A program made the position numbers and the translations under genes. 64,000 nucleotides of DNA from Chondrosia reniformis (taxonomy: Eukaryota; Porifera; Demospongiae; Chondrillida; Chondrillidae). The stretch spans positions 7,310,501-7,374,500 of the forward strand of contig OX359193.1 in assembly GCA_947172415.1 (NCBI GenBank). Direction: 5' to 3'. The notes beneath the pieces were generated by a model. The model was given only the letters and a program-made list of their open reading frames with translations, searched no databases and had not been told where the DNA came from. The stretch's first letter is position 1. Every line of letters begins with the position of its first letter. This document shows positions 55,717 through 64,000 of the stretch, one piece after another.

Positions 55717-58700
55717 TCAAAGAGCAGCAAAATGGCTGTCAGGTGCAGAAGCATTCATTCGCAAGTGTATTGCACTTTTGCTCTTCAGTTTTGCTGCCAA
55801 TAGTGTGTGTTCCACCTATGTATATATATATGTAAGGCATTAGATACACATACGTATATAGGTGTGTGTATATATGTATGTAAGGCATTAGATATATAGG
55901 TGTGTATATATATGTGAATACAATACGAAAGGTTACAAGTGGCAGGTATTATACAAATGAGGTGGATAACAAGCAGTCCCATACGACACAGTACCAAGAC
56001 CATACGTTGTAGGACATGAATGGTAGTACATACCACTCCAATGAACAGCTCCATTTGAGTGCACTCGGCCTTCAGTTTGGTCAAGGATTGTTTTATCTTC
56101 ACAAGAGGTCCTGCAAGGTTGATACAAAGAGGTTGATTATTCATCATATTTTAGCATCCAGTTAAGGGAGAGATGGATTACCCTATGAGCATTAAGTTAA
56201 TTAATCCAATCACCAAACCAAAACATTCAAAGGTCATGCATGGATGTTCTACATACGTACGTACCTGCATCAGTCATACTTGTCCCCTTCTCGTCCATCT
56301 GTGCCTTTACAGAATCAAGCTCCTCCGTAATCTAAATGCACACAAACATCAAGAATACAAGCAACAGTAAGATTACAACACCTCTATGCAGTATTTGAAA
56401 GTTGCAGATGCTGCCATCTTACTTGCTGTAACTGTTGTGTCAGCTCGTTCACAGTGGAACTACCTTGCTTGTAGTGGTCCCTTTCTTCAGCAAAACGATT
56501 CTGGGCCGATCTAAACTCTTCAATCTGGTGCTCCAGCTATGCAACAAATACAGACCTCCATCTCATTACTGTGACAGATATGTATATACTCGGGCTGATT
56601 ACCTGGCTGTTTATATACTTCTCTCTAGAGCCAATCTTTTCTACAGTCTTTGAGATATCAGTTGACAATTTGTTCAATTGTTCCTACATACAGCCCAACG
56701 GATCCAGTGACATACACACACTGTACTATGTATGTGTTTGGTATATATACAGATACGTATGCAACAAAAGACTTGTGTTACATGTCTTATCACCTTATTG
56801 TTGGTCAATAACCTCTCAATGTTGTCCTTGTGCTGATGAATTTGCTCATAATGAGACCTCCAATCCTAACGGGAAGACATGAGAGTTGCACAGTTTGTAT
56901 AGATAACATGTGTAAATAAAAGAAGACATTTAATTAAATTAAGATGGTGCTTAATGTAATTAAAAATCTTACTTTGATAGACTGCACAATGTACATATAA
57001 ATGAATTAACATTTAACCTCATTTACTGAGGCTTAACATATTAAATCCCAATTCACAACCTAATATAGCAAAGGGAAAGCTTACAAATCATAATACCTAC
57101 ATATTGTATAAGCAGTAGCTAAATGATTTATCACAGGGATGAAACCTTTTCTCAAATCAGGTTAACTCATAACATTGTCACCATAATACTGTGACATTGC
57201 CACACATTACCTAGGTAACAACAAGTGATAAGAAGTTGAAAGTTTTCTAAATGTCTGTACTAGAGATGCCATACAGCTGCCCCTCTTCCTATACTGCATA
57301 TATATTGGCAGAGAATTTATTTTGGTGAATTGGCAATTTTCACACAAATCACCAAATTATGATCTGCCAATATTATTGCATCATAGTGATGTTATCCATT
57401 GTAACTTTGGTAACCACCAAAATTTAAATCAGTCTAAAATTGCCAAATATTCTTCCTGCCAATATTTCCGGCTATACGGTATGTATTAAATGTCTGTACT
57501 AGGGATGCCATATACGTAGCTCACAGGAGATACACCAGCTAACACAATAAACAAGGCGAGGAGCACAAAAGTGTGTTTGTAGTCTGAAGTTCTTAATTGA
57601 CAGGTATCACATCTTAACAGTGCCTAGAAGCTAGACCCCAATTAGAATCACCTTATTCCTTCAATTTGGCTGTGACACAGTGGACTTAAATAGAATGGCT
57701 TCTCTCAACTTACTCTGTGGTCATTTCTGATAGTGACCTTGAGATGAGGTAGCACTCTCTCCACCTCCATCTGCCAGGCCGTGGCATCCACTGAGGGCCT
57801 CAGTACATCTCCAACCTCACCAGATTGTGACTTCTACATCAGATTTAAGGAAATGGAATATATCCATAATGGGCAGGACTACCTCCAAGTTGAAACATAA
57901 ATTTATGGTGATAATTCTATGGCTGAAGCTCAACCACTCCATGTAACTACGTACAGTATATGAATGATAAATAAATAATTCATTGTATGTACACACATAC
58001 CTGCTTCTGCTTGCCTTTGTTTGTGAAATCCAGAAAGCTCCCTCCTTCATCCAGCCCATCATCACTGTCTGCAGCATTTTCTTCTAAAATGTCATCATCC
58101 ATTCGTGATATTCTTAACTCATTGTTGTCATCTCCCAACACCTCATCCTGAGTCACTTGCTCATGAATCACAGCCCTGCAGATGTGTGGACGGATGGATT
58201 GATGTGTGGACGGATGGATTGATGTGTGGACGGATGGATTGATGTGTGGACAGATGGATTGATGTGTGGACAGATGGATTGATGTGTGGACGGATGGATT
58301 GATGTGTGGACAGATGGATTGATGTGTGGGTGGATGGATTGATGTGTGGACAGATGGATTGATGTGTGGGTGGATGGATTGATGTGTGGACAGATGGATT
58401 GATGTGTGGGTGGATGAATGGATGGATGGAATACCTCTTAAAATTAAATCTAGTTGCTCTTAGTGATACATCAGCAATATTATTGAGAAGGTTACAAACC
58501 TTGATAATGTAGAGGATGGAAGAGAGGTAAATATGTACGTACATATATTCAGAGGACACACATATAAACAACTTCCATCATGGCACAACAGATGTTGACG
58601 TACATGCACTCCACAGCCACTTTTCAACTTTGAGGGAGCAAAATCTACAGATATACTCTACAAGAGCATACACGTGTACATAGAGACACAAGAAGGGTGA

Positions 58701-59155
58701 CATGTCGGTGACCTACTAATTGCTTGGCCACATCCACAATGGTGGCAATGGTAGCATTAGGATCATCTGCCTATGAGTAGTGCGGAGATATGAGGTCATA
58801 CAACAGCATGCAACATGAGCAGTGCTATCACCTCTCCAGGTTGCTCGAGGCTCTTTCCACATTTCTTTAACATCCACACTGATATGTTTACAAAGTAGTG
58901 AAACTGTTCTCCCGGATTGGTCGGTAACGCAAAGTAATGACTGCAAGTACGCGTTTATTGCTAACCATACAACTACAGTACTTTACGACAACCGGTAACT
59001 CACCGAGTCAGAGGCTTAAAGTGAAGCTTCCTACAAAAATCTTGCTCATAATTAAGCAATTTTAGTTTATCTCCAAACTCCTCCATGGTGACTACCACCA
59101 GGTGGGCTAAGTTGGGAGACTCTGCCATGTCCATGGACCTGCGCACTTCTGTCAT
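55717..59155 (-). CDS. IFT57: Intraflagellar transport protein 57
   Basis: Thirteen minus-strand exons: 59004-59155 (ATG 59153-59155), 58832-58940, 58717-58770, 58604-58657, 58435-58499, 58001-58175, 57714-57833, 56794-56865, 56603-56683, 56423-56536, 56265-56331, 56006-56110 and 55717-55793. Together they give 414 aa (human 429). The N-terminal calponin-homology-like part has MEEFGDKLKLLNYEQDF, HYFALPTNPGEQFHYF, ADDPNATIATI and DFAPSKLKSG. The middle is acidic. Then come AWQMEVERVLPHLKVTIRND, KIGSREKYINSQLEHQIEEF and GPLVKIKQSLTKLKAE, the C-terminal coiled coil. IFT57 is an IFT-B peripheral subunit needed for cilium assembly. The last two exons are more divergent from vertebrate IFT57. A 20-bp minisatellite fills intron 5. 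Confidence 0.95.
55840..55920. repeat. Short tandem repeat, 2-3 copies
   Basis: Repeats of gtaaggcattagata followed by TA/TG-rich sequence, in the last intron of IFT57. Confidence 0.8.
57247..57515. repeat. MITE-like element flanked by direct repeats
   Basis: The inner part (about 57290-57482) has imperfect terminal inverted repeats. The left end has atactgcatatatattggca; the right end is complementary to ataccgtatagccggaaata. Subterminal tggcaatttt/aaattgcca blocks also pair. It is flanked by roughly 25-bp direct repeats, aaatgtctgtactagrgatg plus ccata, at 57248-57272 and 57488-57512. It lies in the IFT57 intron 56866-57713. Confidence 0.8.
58176..58430. repeat. Minisatellite, 20-bp unit, about 12 copies, in IFT57 intron 5
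   Basis: Units of gatggattgatgtgtggacg with g/a and acag/gtgg variants. The array fills the whole short intron, starting one base after the acceptor side of exon 58001-58175. Confidence 0.96.
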
Positions 59156-59250
59156 TCCGGCCCGAACTTGGTTTACTGAACAGACATTTTATTAGATGTC
59201 GTCATAGCAACTGGCTATGAATATCATTATTAACGTCCCGAGACGAAAAT
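59156..59250. promoter_or_regulatory. Shared bidirectional promoter of IFT57 and the F-BAR/J-domain gene
   Basis: Only 95 bp separate the two start codons, so transcription of both genes must be driven from this interval or start inside it. It contains the X-box at 59198-59211. No TATA box is present in either direction. Confidence 0.65.
59198..59211. promoter_or_regulatory. X-box (RFX binding site)
   Basis: GTCGTCATAGCAAC fits the ciliary X-box pattern RYYNYY-N(1-3)-RRNRAC at every position, with a 2-nt spacer. It is 43 bp upstream of the IFT57 start codon, a typical place for X-boxes of IFT genes in nematodes and vertebrates. Confidence 0.6.
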
Positions 59251-62200
59251 ATGGAGAAACTAAAAGGCAAAGTTAGAACATATATGGCTCCTTTAAATTG
59301 TCGTGTTATGAATTTATTGTCTACATAAATATTGTCATGTCCTTCAGAATGCCTTAAACTTGATTTTAAAGAAGTTTTCCGACTCCTGTGGTGTTGTGAA
59401 ATGTGTCTTGGATTTCTACAAGTCCATGGCTCAAGCTGAAGAAAATTATGCTGCCAACATTAAGAGGATAATCAAAGCAGGAGCCGCTTTTGGCTTCAGA
59501 TCGACCTTCTTAATGCAGCTCTTGGAGATGAGTCCACACGAGGAATTAAAGTATGTAATGTGCAGTCTGTGACTAGTGTATTCACCTCTGGTCTCCACCA
59601 GGTCACTAAAGGAGAGTTGGTTGACCCTTGGCCGTCAGCTTAGCTTGCTTATGGAGCACCATTTTGCAAAGGTTACTGATGATGTACAAATGTTGTGCTA
59701 TTAAAATTTATAATCTTCTAACACTTCTTAGTCAAAGAGCTATTCCTCTGATATCAGGCAACCCTTGCTAGACCTTCTTCCTCAACTGGAAGAGACAAAG
59801 AGGAAAGTGAGTATACATTATTGAGGATGAAAGAGGAGAGAGTGCCTCTGTGATGATGGGGCGTGCCTCTGTGATGGTGGGGCGTGCCTCTGTGATGGTG
59901 GGGCGTGCCTCTGTGATGGTGGGGCGTGCCTCTGTGATGGTGGGGCGTGCCTCTGTGATGGTGGGGCGTGCCTCTGTGATGGTGGGGCGTGCCTCTGTGA
60001 TGGTGGGGTGTGCCTCTGTGATGGTGGACGTGTACTTCTATGATTGTTCTGTTGCTATAGCTCAAGAGAAGATCTGCAGAGTTGGTTGCTAAACTGGAGA
60101 TATCTGAAAAGAAGACTACTGCTGTAAGTTACGTATTATACACTCTATACCAGCAGTTCATGAAGATATAATAAGTAACGGTACATCTAGGAGGATACAG
60201 ATGCTCTGGTTTGTTTAATATTTCTCCGATTTGTTGTCCCATGTAGACTAAGAAGAGGTACTATGAAGCTGGTGACAGATATCAAAGAATAGAAGCAGAT
60301 TTGACTAAAGCAAGGTACTCCACAGACTAAGTGTCATCCTTAATTAGTGATGGTAGTACTTTTGTTTTGACTGATGTTAGAAATGTTCCTGTTTCACAAT
60401 AATTATATTTTACTCTGCCTTGTTGTACAGGAATTCTAGTAATCAGAAACTGATTGCAGTAAGTCTGGTCCATATTTATGACATGAAATACTTTGTATAT
60501 ACATTGAAGATTAAAGATTTCCATTTTCATTTCAGCAAATGGAAGTCAAACTTAGTCACCAGGTTTCTGAAGTGGAGAATTGTGAAAATAGGTAACCAGA
60601 CAGTATACAAGTATCGTATATGTATGTACGTACATGTCTTGTATGCACCACTGCAGGTACAAGAAAAGCTTAGAAGAGTTGCAAGAAGCATATTCAGCCT
60701 TTGATACATCTGTTGTTAAGTTGTTCAAGGTACATATATATGTATGTAAGGTTGACACTACGTATGTCCTCCACATTTACTGATTGCATGAGATGTCAGA
60801 TTCGATTCCTTATATACTGCTCTCTTGTTGCTTAGGAGATAGAGGAATGTGAGGTCCAAAGAATTAAAGTAGTGGCAAGCTCAATAAAAGAATTTACAAA
60901 GTAGTTCTCTTTCCTGTTTCATATATTCTTTTGTTAGATGTACTTGGCTACCAAATGTATCATGCTCTCCAGATCTATAACATTCATATACTACATTCAC
61001 TAGGATCTTATCCAATACGTCACCAATATATTTGGAGGGAATGCAGAGGATTACATTGTCAGTAGATGAGATTAGTGCTGAAGTAGACATTGAGACTTTT
61101 GTTGACAGTCACAAAGACCTTTTGGAGGAGATGACACTTCCAATCTTTGAACCACATCCGTGTAAAGTGAGCTATGTTAAAGTTTAATAATTCTTGGAAT
61201 TAGGCTGTCGTGTTGTGATGTTATTATTATTAACTCTGGTCTTAATGTTTATTGAAATGCTGATTGAACTAGAAGATAGATGTGGTTTGATTATCACTGA
61301 TCTTTTTATGTGTACATCAGATAATGATTGGTGCCACAGCCTCCAGTAGTCCACCTTCCACCGATACAGCAGCCGGCTTGGATAGTGGACCTGAAGACGC
61401 CCAAGGGTCACCCACAAGAGATCAGCCAACATCAGCAGACACAAACAAGCAATCGTCACCTAATGGACCTAGTTCAGTTCCACCACCAAATGAAGATCCC
61501 ACAGAGATTACCAGACCTAAACCTCCCGCAAAGCCCATAAAGATAAGATCATTGTCTTCCTCAACAAATGATCCTCCAAATTCTGAAGCTACATTAGCAA
61601 GAACTAAATCACCTTCAGTAGGACAGACCAGAAAGGCAGAAACTTTAGATCCAGGAGGTCCTTCAAAAGACCAGCATGTTCATAATGATAGCTTGGAGGT
61701 ACTTCTGTTGGAACTGCAGGGTCAGGTGACTGTTAATGACTATTACAAGCTGCTGGGGGCTTCCCCATCTGCTAACGAGGCGGAGCTGGCCAAGTGTAGA
61801 AGAGAGCGGAACCAGGAGCTTCATCCAGACCACTTTAACCAACAGCCAGAGCAGAGAAGAAGGTGAATTACGACAACATTTCACTAAGCTAACACTATTA
61901 CATGTAAAACCACTTTTATATGTATCAATTTACATATGTATATGTATAATATAGTATGTAAATGATTTGCATTTATAGTGCTGAAGAGAAGCTCTCTCAA
62001 ATCAATCAAGTGTACACTAATGTTCTAAAGCCTCCTGGTACAAGGGAACTGTATGACCAGCTTTGTTCCTTCAGAAAGGTCAGTAGCTAACTGAATTATC
62101 CAAGTAACTAGCTTGCTAGCTGGTAGAAGGTACAATTCTAGTATAGTGTGCTTTACACCTGCCACACAATAGCAACTAACTTTAGTATCCAGTTGGATAT

Positions 62201-62413
62201 CCATGCATACTTTGCTTCTAATTGCTGCATCGGTTTGTCTATTAATTCTAGAGTTATGGAAAGTTTGCTTCTCAAGATATTGCTAAACTTAATATTGCCA
62301 AAGCTAGGCTACTGAGTCTAAAGGCAAGTTTAAAGAAGTCTTCAGTTCCTCAAGCCCTACTCCATGAGATTGAATCAGCTATAGAAATTATTGATTTACG
62401 ATTGGATACCTAA
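59251..62413 (+). CDS. F-BAR protein with C-terminal J domain
   Basis: Fourteen exons: 59251-59271, 59348-59550, 59602-59671, 59732-59806, 60061-60123, 60247-60314, 60432-60459, 60536-60591, 60657-60729, 60836-60900, 61004-61166, 61321-61862, 61979-62078 and 62252-62413 (562 aa). Residues about 8-260 look like an F-BAR/FCH coiled coil: LILKKFSDSCGVVKCVLDFY, MAQAEENYAANIKRI, then long charged helices (YYEAGDRYQRIEADLTKAR, ENRYKKSLEELQEAYSAFD). Residues about 300-420 are Pro/Ser-rich with RPKPPAKP. Residues about 433-505 are a J domain: DYYKLLGASPSANEAEL, ELHPDHF with the HPD motif intact, EEKLSQINQVYTNVL and TRELYDQL. F-BAR domains bend membranes and J domains stimulate Hsp70. An auxilin-like role in vesicle uncoating is an inference. 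Exon 1 (MEKLKGK) is short and less certain. Confidence 0.87.
59840..60027. repeat. Minisatellite, 21-bp unit, about 9 copies
   Basis: Units of gcctctgtgatggtggggcg plus t, filling the intron between exons 59732-59806 and 60061-60123. The unit is a multiple of three, so false ORFs run through it on both strands. Confidence 0.96.
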
Positions 62414-62969
62414 CTAAGGGTGAACCATTATAGTATTTATTAGACTCTTTGTTAATATACATTCTATATATTTTGTAGTATTTTGTGAATATATTTTAAC
62501 TAATTGTACTATGTTTCATTGCATGCCTTACTAAAGTGTGCATTTGTTACAATATATGTACGTATATACATACATAAAAAAATTATGGAAAATATGCTTA
62601 TCAGTGCAAGCCAATTGACCAATGTCCTATCTTGGCTGAGGGGAGGGGGGGTAATGTCCTATTAAATGGCAACTAATGATCACCTCCCGTCATTCAATAT
62701 GAGATAAATTATCAAAGAATCACCGAGAGTTATTTTATAATATCTTACAGTGATTATTCACTTTTTCATCATAAGTATAGCTTCTGCACAAGCTTAAAGT
62801 AGTTAGATGTTAAATAGGAAAGATTAATTAGCAGAATGTGTGTGTATTATATTCAAAAGGAAATTGAAGGTTAAGCATGTAAAGTGTGTATATATACATG
62901 TGTATTAAGATTCTATATTACAAGACACTACTGTTACTGCCTAATTGTTTTCAAACAGTTAAACAAGTT
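62414..62969. other. Spacer between the F-BAR/J gene and the membrane-protein gene
   Basis: About 550 bp of AT-rich sequence with a G-run (gaggggagggggggtaatg) near 62640. It presumably holds one 3' UTR and one promoter; nothing else was recognised. Confidence 0.55.
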
Positions 62970-64000
62970 ATGTTCCTGCTCCTAATTTACCTGTTTTTAG
63001 TAGTACCACTCTGTTGTGAATGTTCTAGCAAAACTTGTGGTCTCGAGTTCTCCTTTGATGGAGCCTCTGAAGATTGTATCACTGAGTTTTGGAAGTTTGA
63101 ACGTTGTAACATTTTGAAGAATCAAGAAAACTTGAAAGAAATATTCAATGCTTTCTATCCTGTCAACGAAATATTTCCACTGTCAGTCCAGGTTTCTTTT
63201 CTCCAGCAAAATGGAAAGCCTATTACAAGCAAATGTGAGCAGGAGATTTTTCTATGGGTTCCATATTCACTGTTTGTTATCATGGAGCCAACCAAATGGA
63301 ATGCCTGGGGATTAAATATGCTATCATTTTTCACTCCCTGGCAACCTAGAAGGCTGACTTTAAAATTGCACTCACCCTATCCTTGCAAGAATAGCACATT
63401 TGAATTTTTTACTGAAGTTATTAAAAAGGTAAAACTTCCACTTACCTACCATTTACATAATATGATAGGGGCTCATTACTATAGACAGTAATAGTCAATG
63501 ATTTCCAGTTGTTTATATATTAATAAAACCTTTTATACTTCCCATATTTAGTTGCAAATTTATGCACTCTCGCAGGACAGATCTGACAGACACTTAGGAT
63601 TTGTTTTGAGAGGGTGTGGGAGATCAGTTGAAAGCACATTGATGGAAGGGGTCAAAATTGATGCATCACCATCTTGGAGTAGGGTGACTCTAGACAGTGT
63701 TTCAGAAATTTTTATAAGCTTACTGCTGGTAGGTTTGTGTTTTCAAGCTGTGTTCCTGATAATTGTGCAAATCCTACTCCTCAGACAAAAGCATAACCTA
63801 GAAATATTTGCTCTACAAATAAAATCTGATGCACATGGCTACTATGGACTCATCTGGAGCTTTGCTACCATGGCTACCCTTAGCAACATCTTTATCCTGG
63901 GACGTGAAGCATGGATTATCAGGAACATATATATGGTATCTGGCAGCTACAAACTTATAGTGACTGGTATCTTTGCGGCACTGACAATATTAGGAGTCGT
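62970..64000 (+). CDS. Multi-pass membrane protein of unknown family, 5' part
   Basis: Exon 62970-63428 and exon 63552 to beyond the window end, in phase. The first ATG giving a sensible start is 62970 (MFLLLIYLFLVVPLCCECSS), a strong signal peptide. A roughly 200-residue lumenal or extracellular region follows, with paired Cys (CCECSSKTC, EDCITEF, KCEQEIF, YPCKNSTF) and one N-glycosylation site (NST). A first transmembrane helix lies near residue 210 (ISLLLVGLCFQAVFLIIVQI), followed by LLLRQKHN. Two further hydrophobic stretches follow (GLIWSFATMATLSNIFILG and LIVTGIFAALTILG). I do not recognise the family. The layout recalls receptor or transporter-like sponge membrane proteins, but no function can be assigned. 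Confidence 0.65.

Noticed and set aside
58561-58657. Apparent frameshift in IFT57 after SKLKSGCGVHV
   Set aside because: Resolved by a GTACGT donor at 58603 (minus strand). The next exon starts VCNLLNNIADVSL, which fits the family, so the gene is intact.
59754-60092. HHRGTPH and ASVMVGR repeat ORFs
   Set aside because: Both come from the 21-bp minisatellite in an intron of the F-BAR/J gene.
1-64000. CRISPR array, integrated virus or bacterial operon
   Set aside because: The tandem arrays have no spacer structure, no retroviral or other viral coding motif was seen, and all main genes have spliceosomal introns or animal-type domains.

Overview
This window is nuclear DNA of an animal and most likely comes from a demosponge. 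The evidence is AT-rich DNA, intron-dense genes with many short GT-AG introns, an intronless SoxB-type HMG-box gene, ciliary genes (epsilon-tubulin, IFT57), a receptor tyrosine-kinase-like gene, and very many short tandem repeats. The phylum is an inference from gene content and architecture. I see no bacterial, viral or retroelement coding sequence.

Layout: 102-1030 (+) 3' end of an NT5DC2/3-like gene; 1787-4905 (-) epsilon-tubulin; 5305-15183 (+) very-long-chain acyl-CoA dehydrogenase; 15862-18792 (-) MPDU1; 19130-20218 (-) SoxB; 20579-26147 (-) ARGLU1; 26433-37213 (+) MADD-type DENN protein; 37214-40065 gene-poor spacer rich in palindromes; 40066-48059 (+) a transmembrane receptor with a tyrosine-kinase-like domain lacking two catalytic aspartates; 48276-52460 (+) soluble HMG-CoA reductase joined in frame to an aminoglycoside-phosphotransferase-type kinase; 52832-54417 (+) glutathionyl-hydroquinone reductase; 54676-55479 (+) intronless EEP-fold protein with eroded active-site motifs; 55717-59155 (-) IFT57; 59251-62413 (+) an F-BAR protein ending in a J domain; 62970-64000 (+) 5' part of a multi-pass membrane protein.

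Exon boundaries were read by hand from splice signals, reading phase and remembered family sequences. For all twelve complete multi- or single-exon genes the joined exons give a whole number of codons. Lengths are: TUBE1 470 aa, ACADVL 630, MPDU1 242, SoxB 362, ARGLU1 219, MADD 1315, receptor 886, HMGR-kinase 893, GHR 299, EEP 267, IFT57 414, F-BAR/J 562.

Points of most interest: (1) HMG-CoA reductase fused to an APH-type kinase; (2) a protein joining F-BAR to an HPD-containing J domain, sharing a roughly 95-bp promoter with IFT57 that holds an X-box; (3) two homologous 69-nt exons in ACADVL, separated by only 20 nt, which look mutually exclusive; (4) a degenerate receptor kinase and a degenerate EEP enzyme. 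Introns and spacers carry at least fifteen tandem arrays and several hairpin or MITE-like elements.
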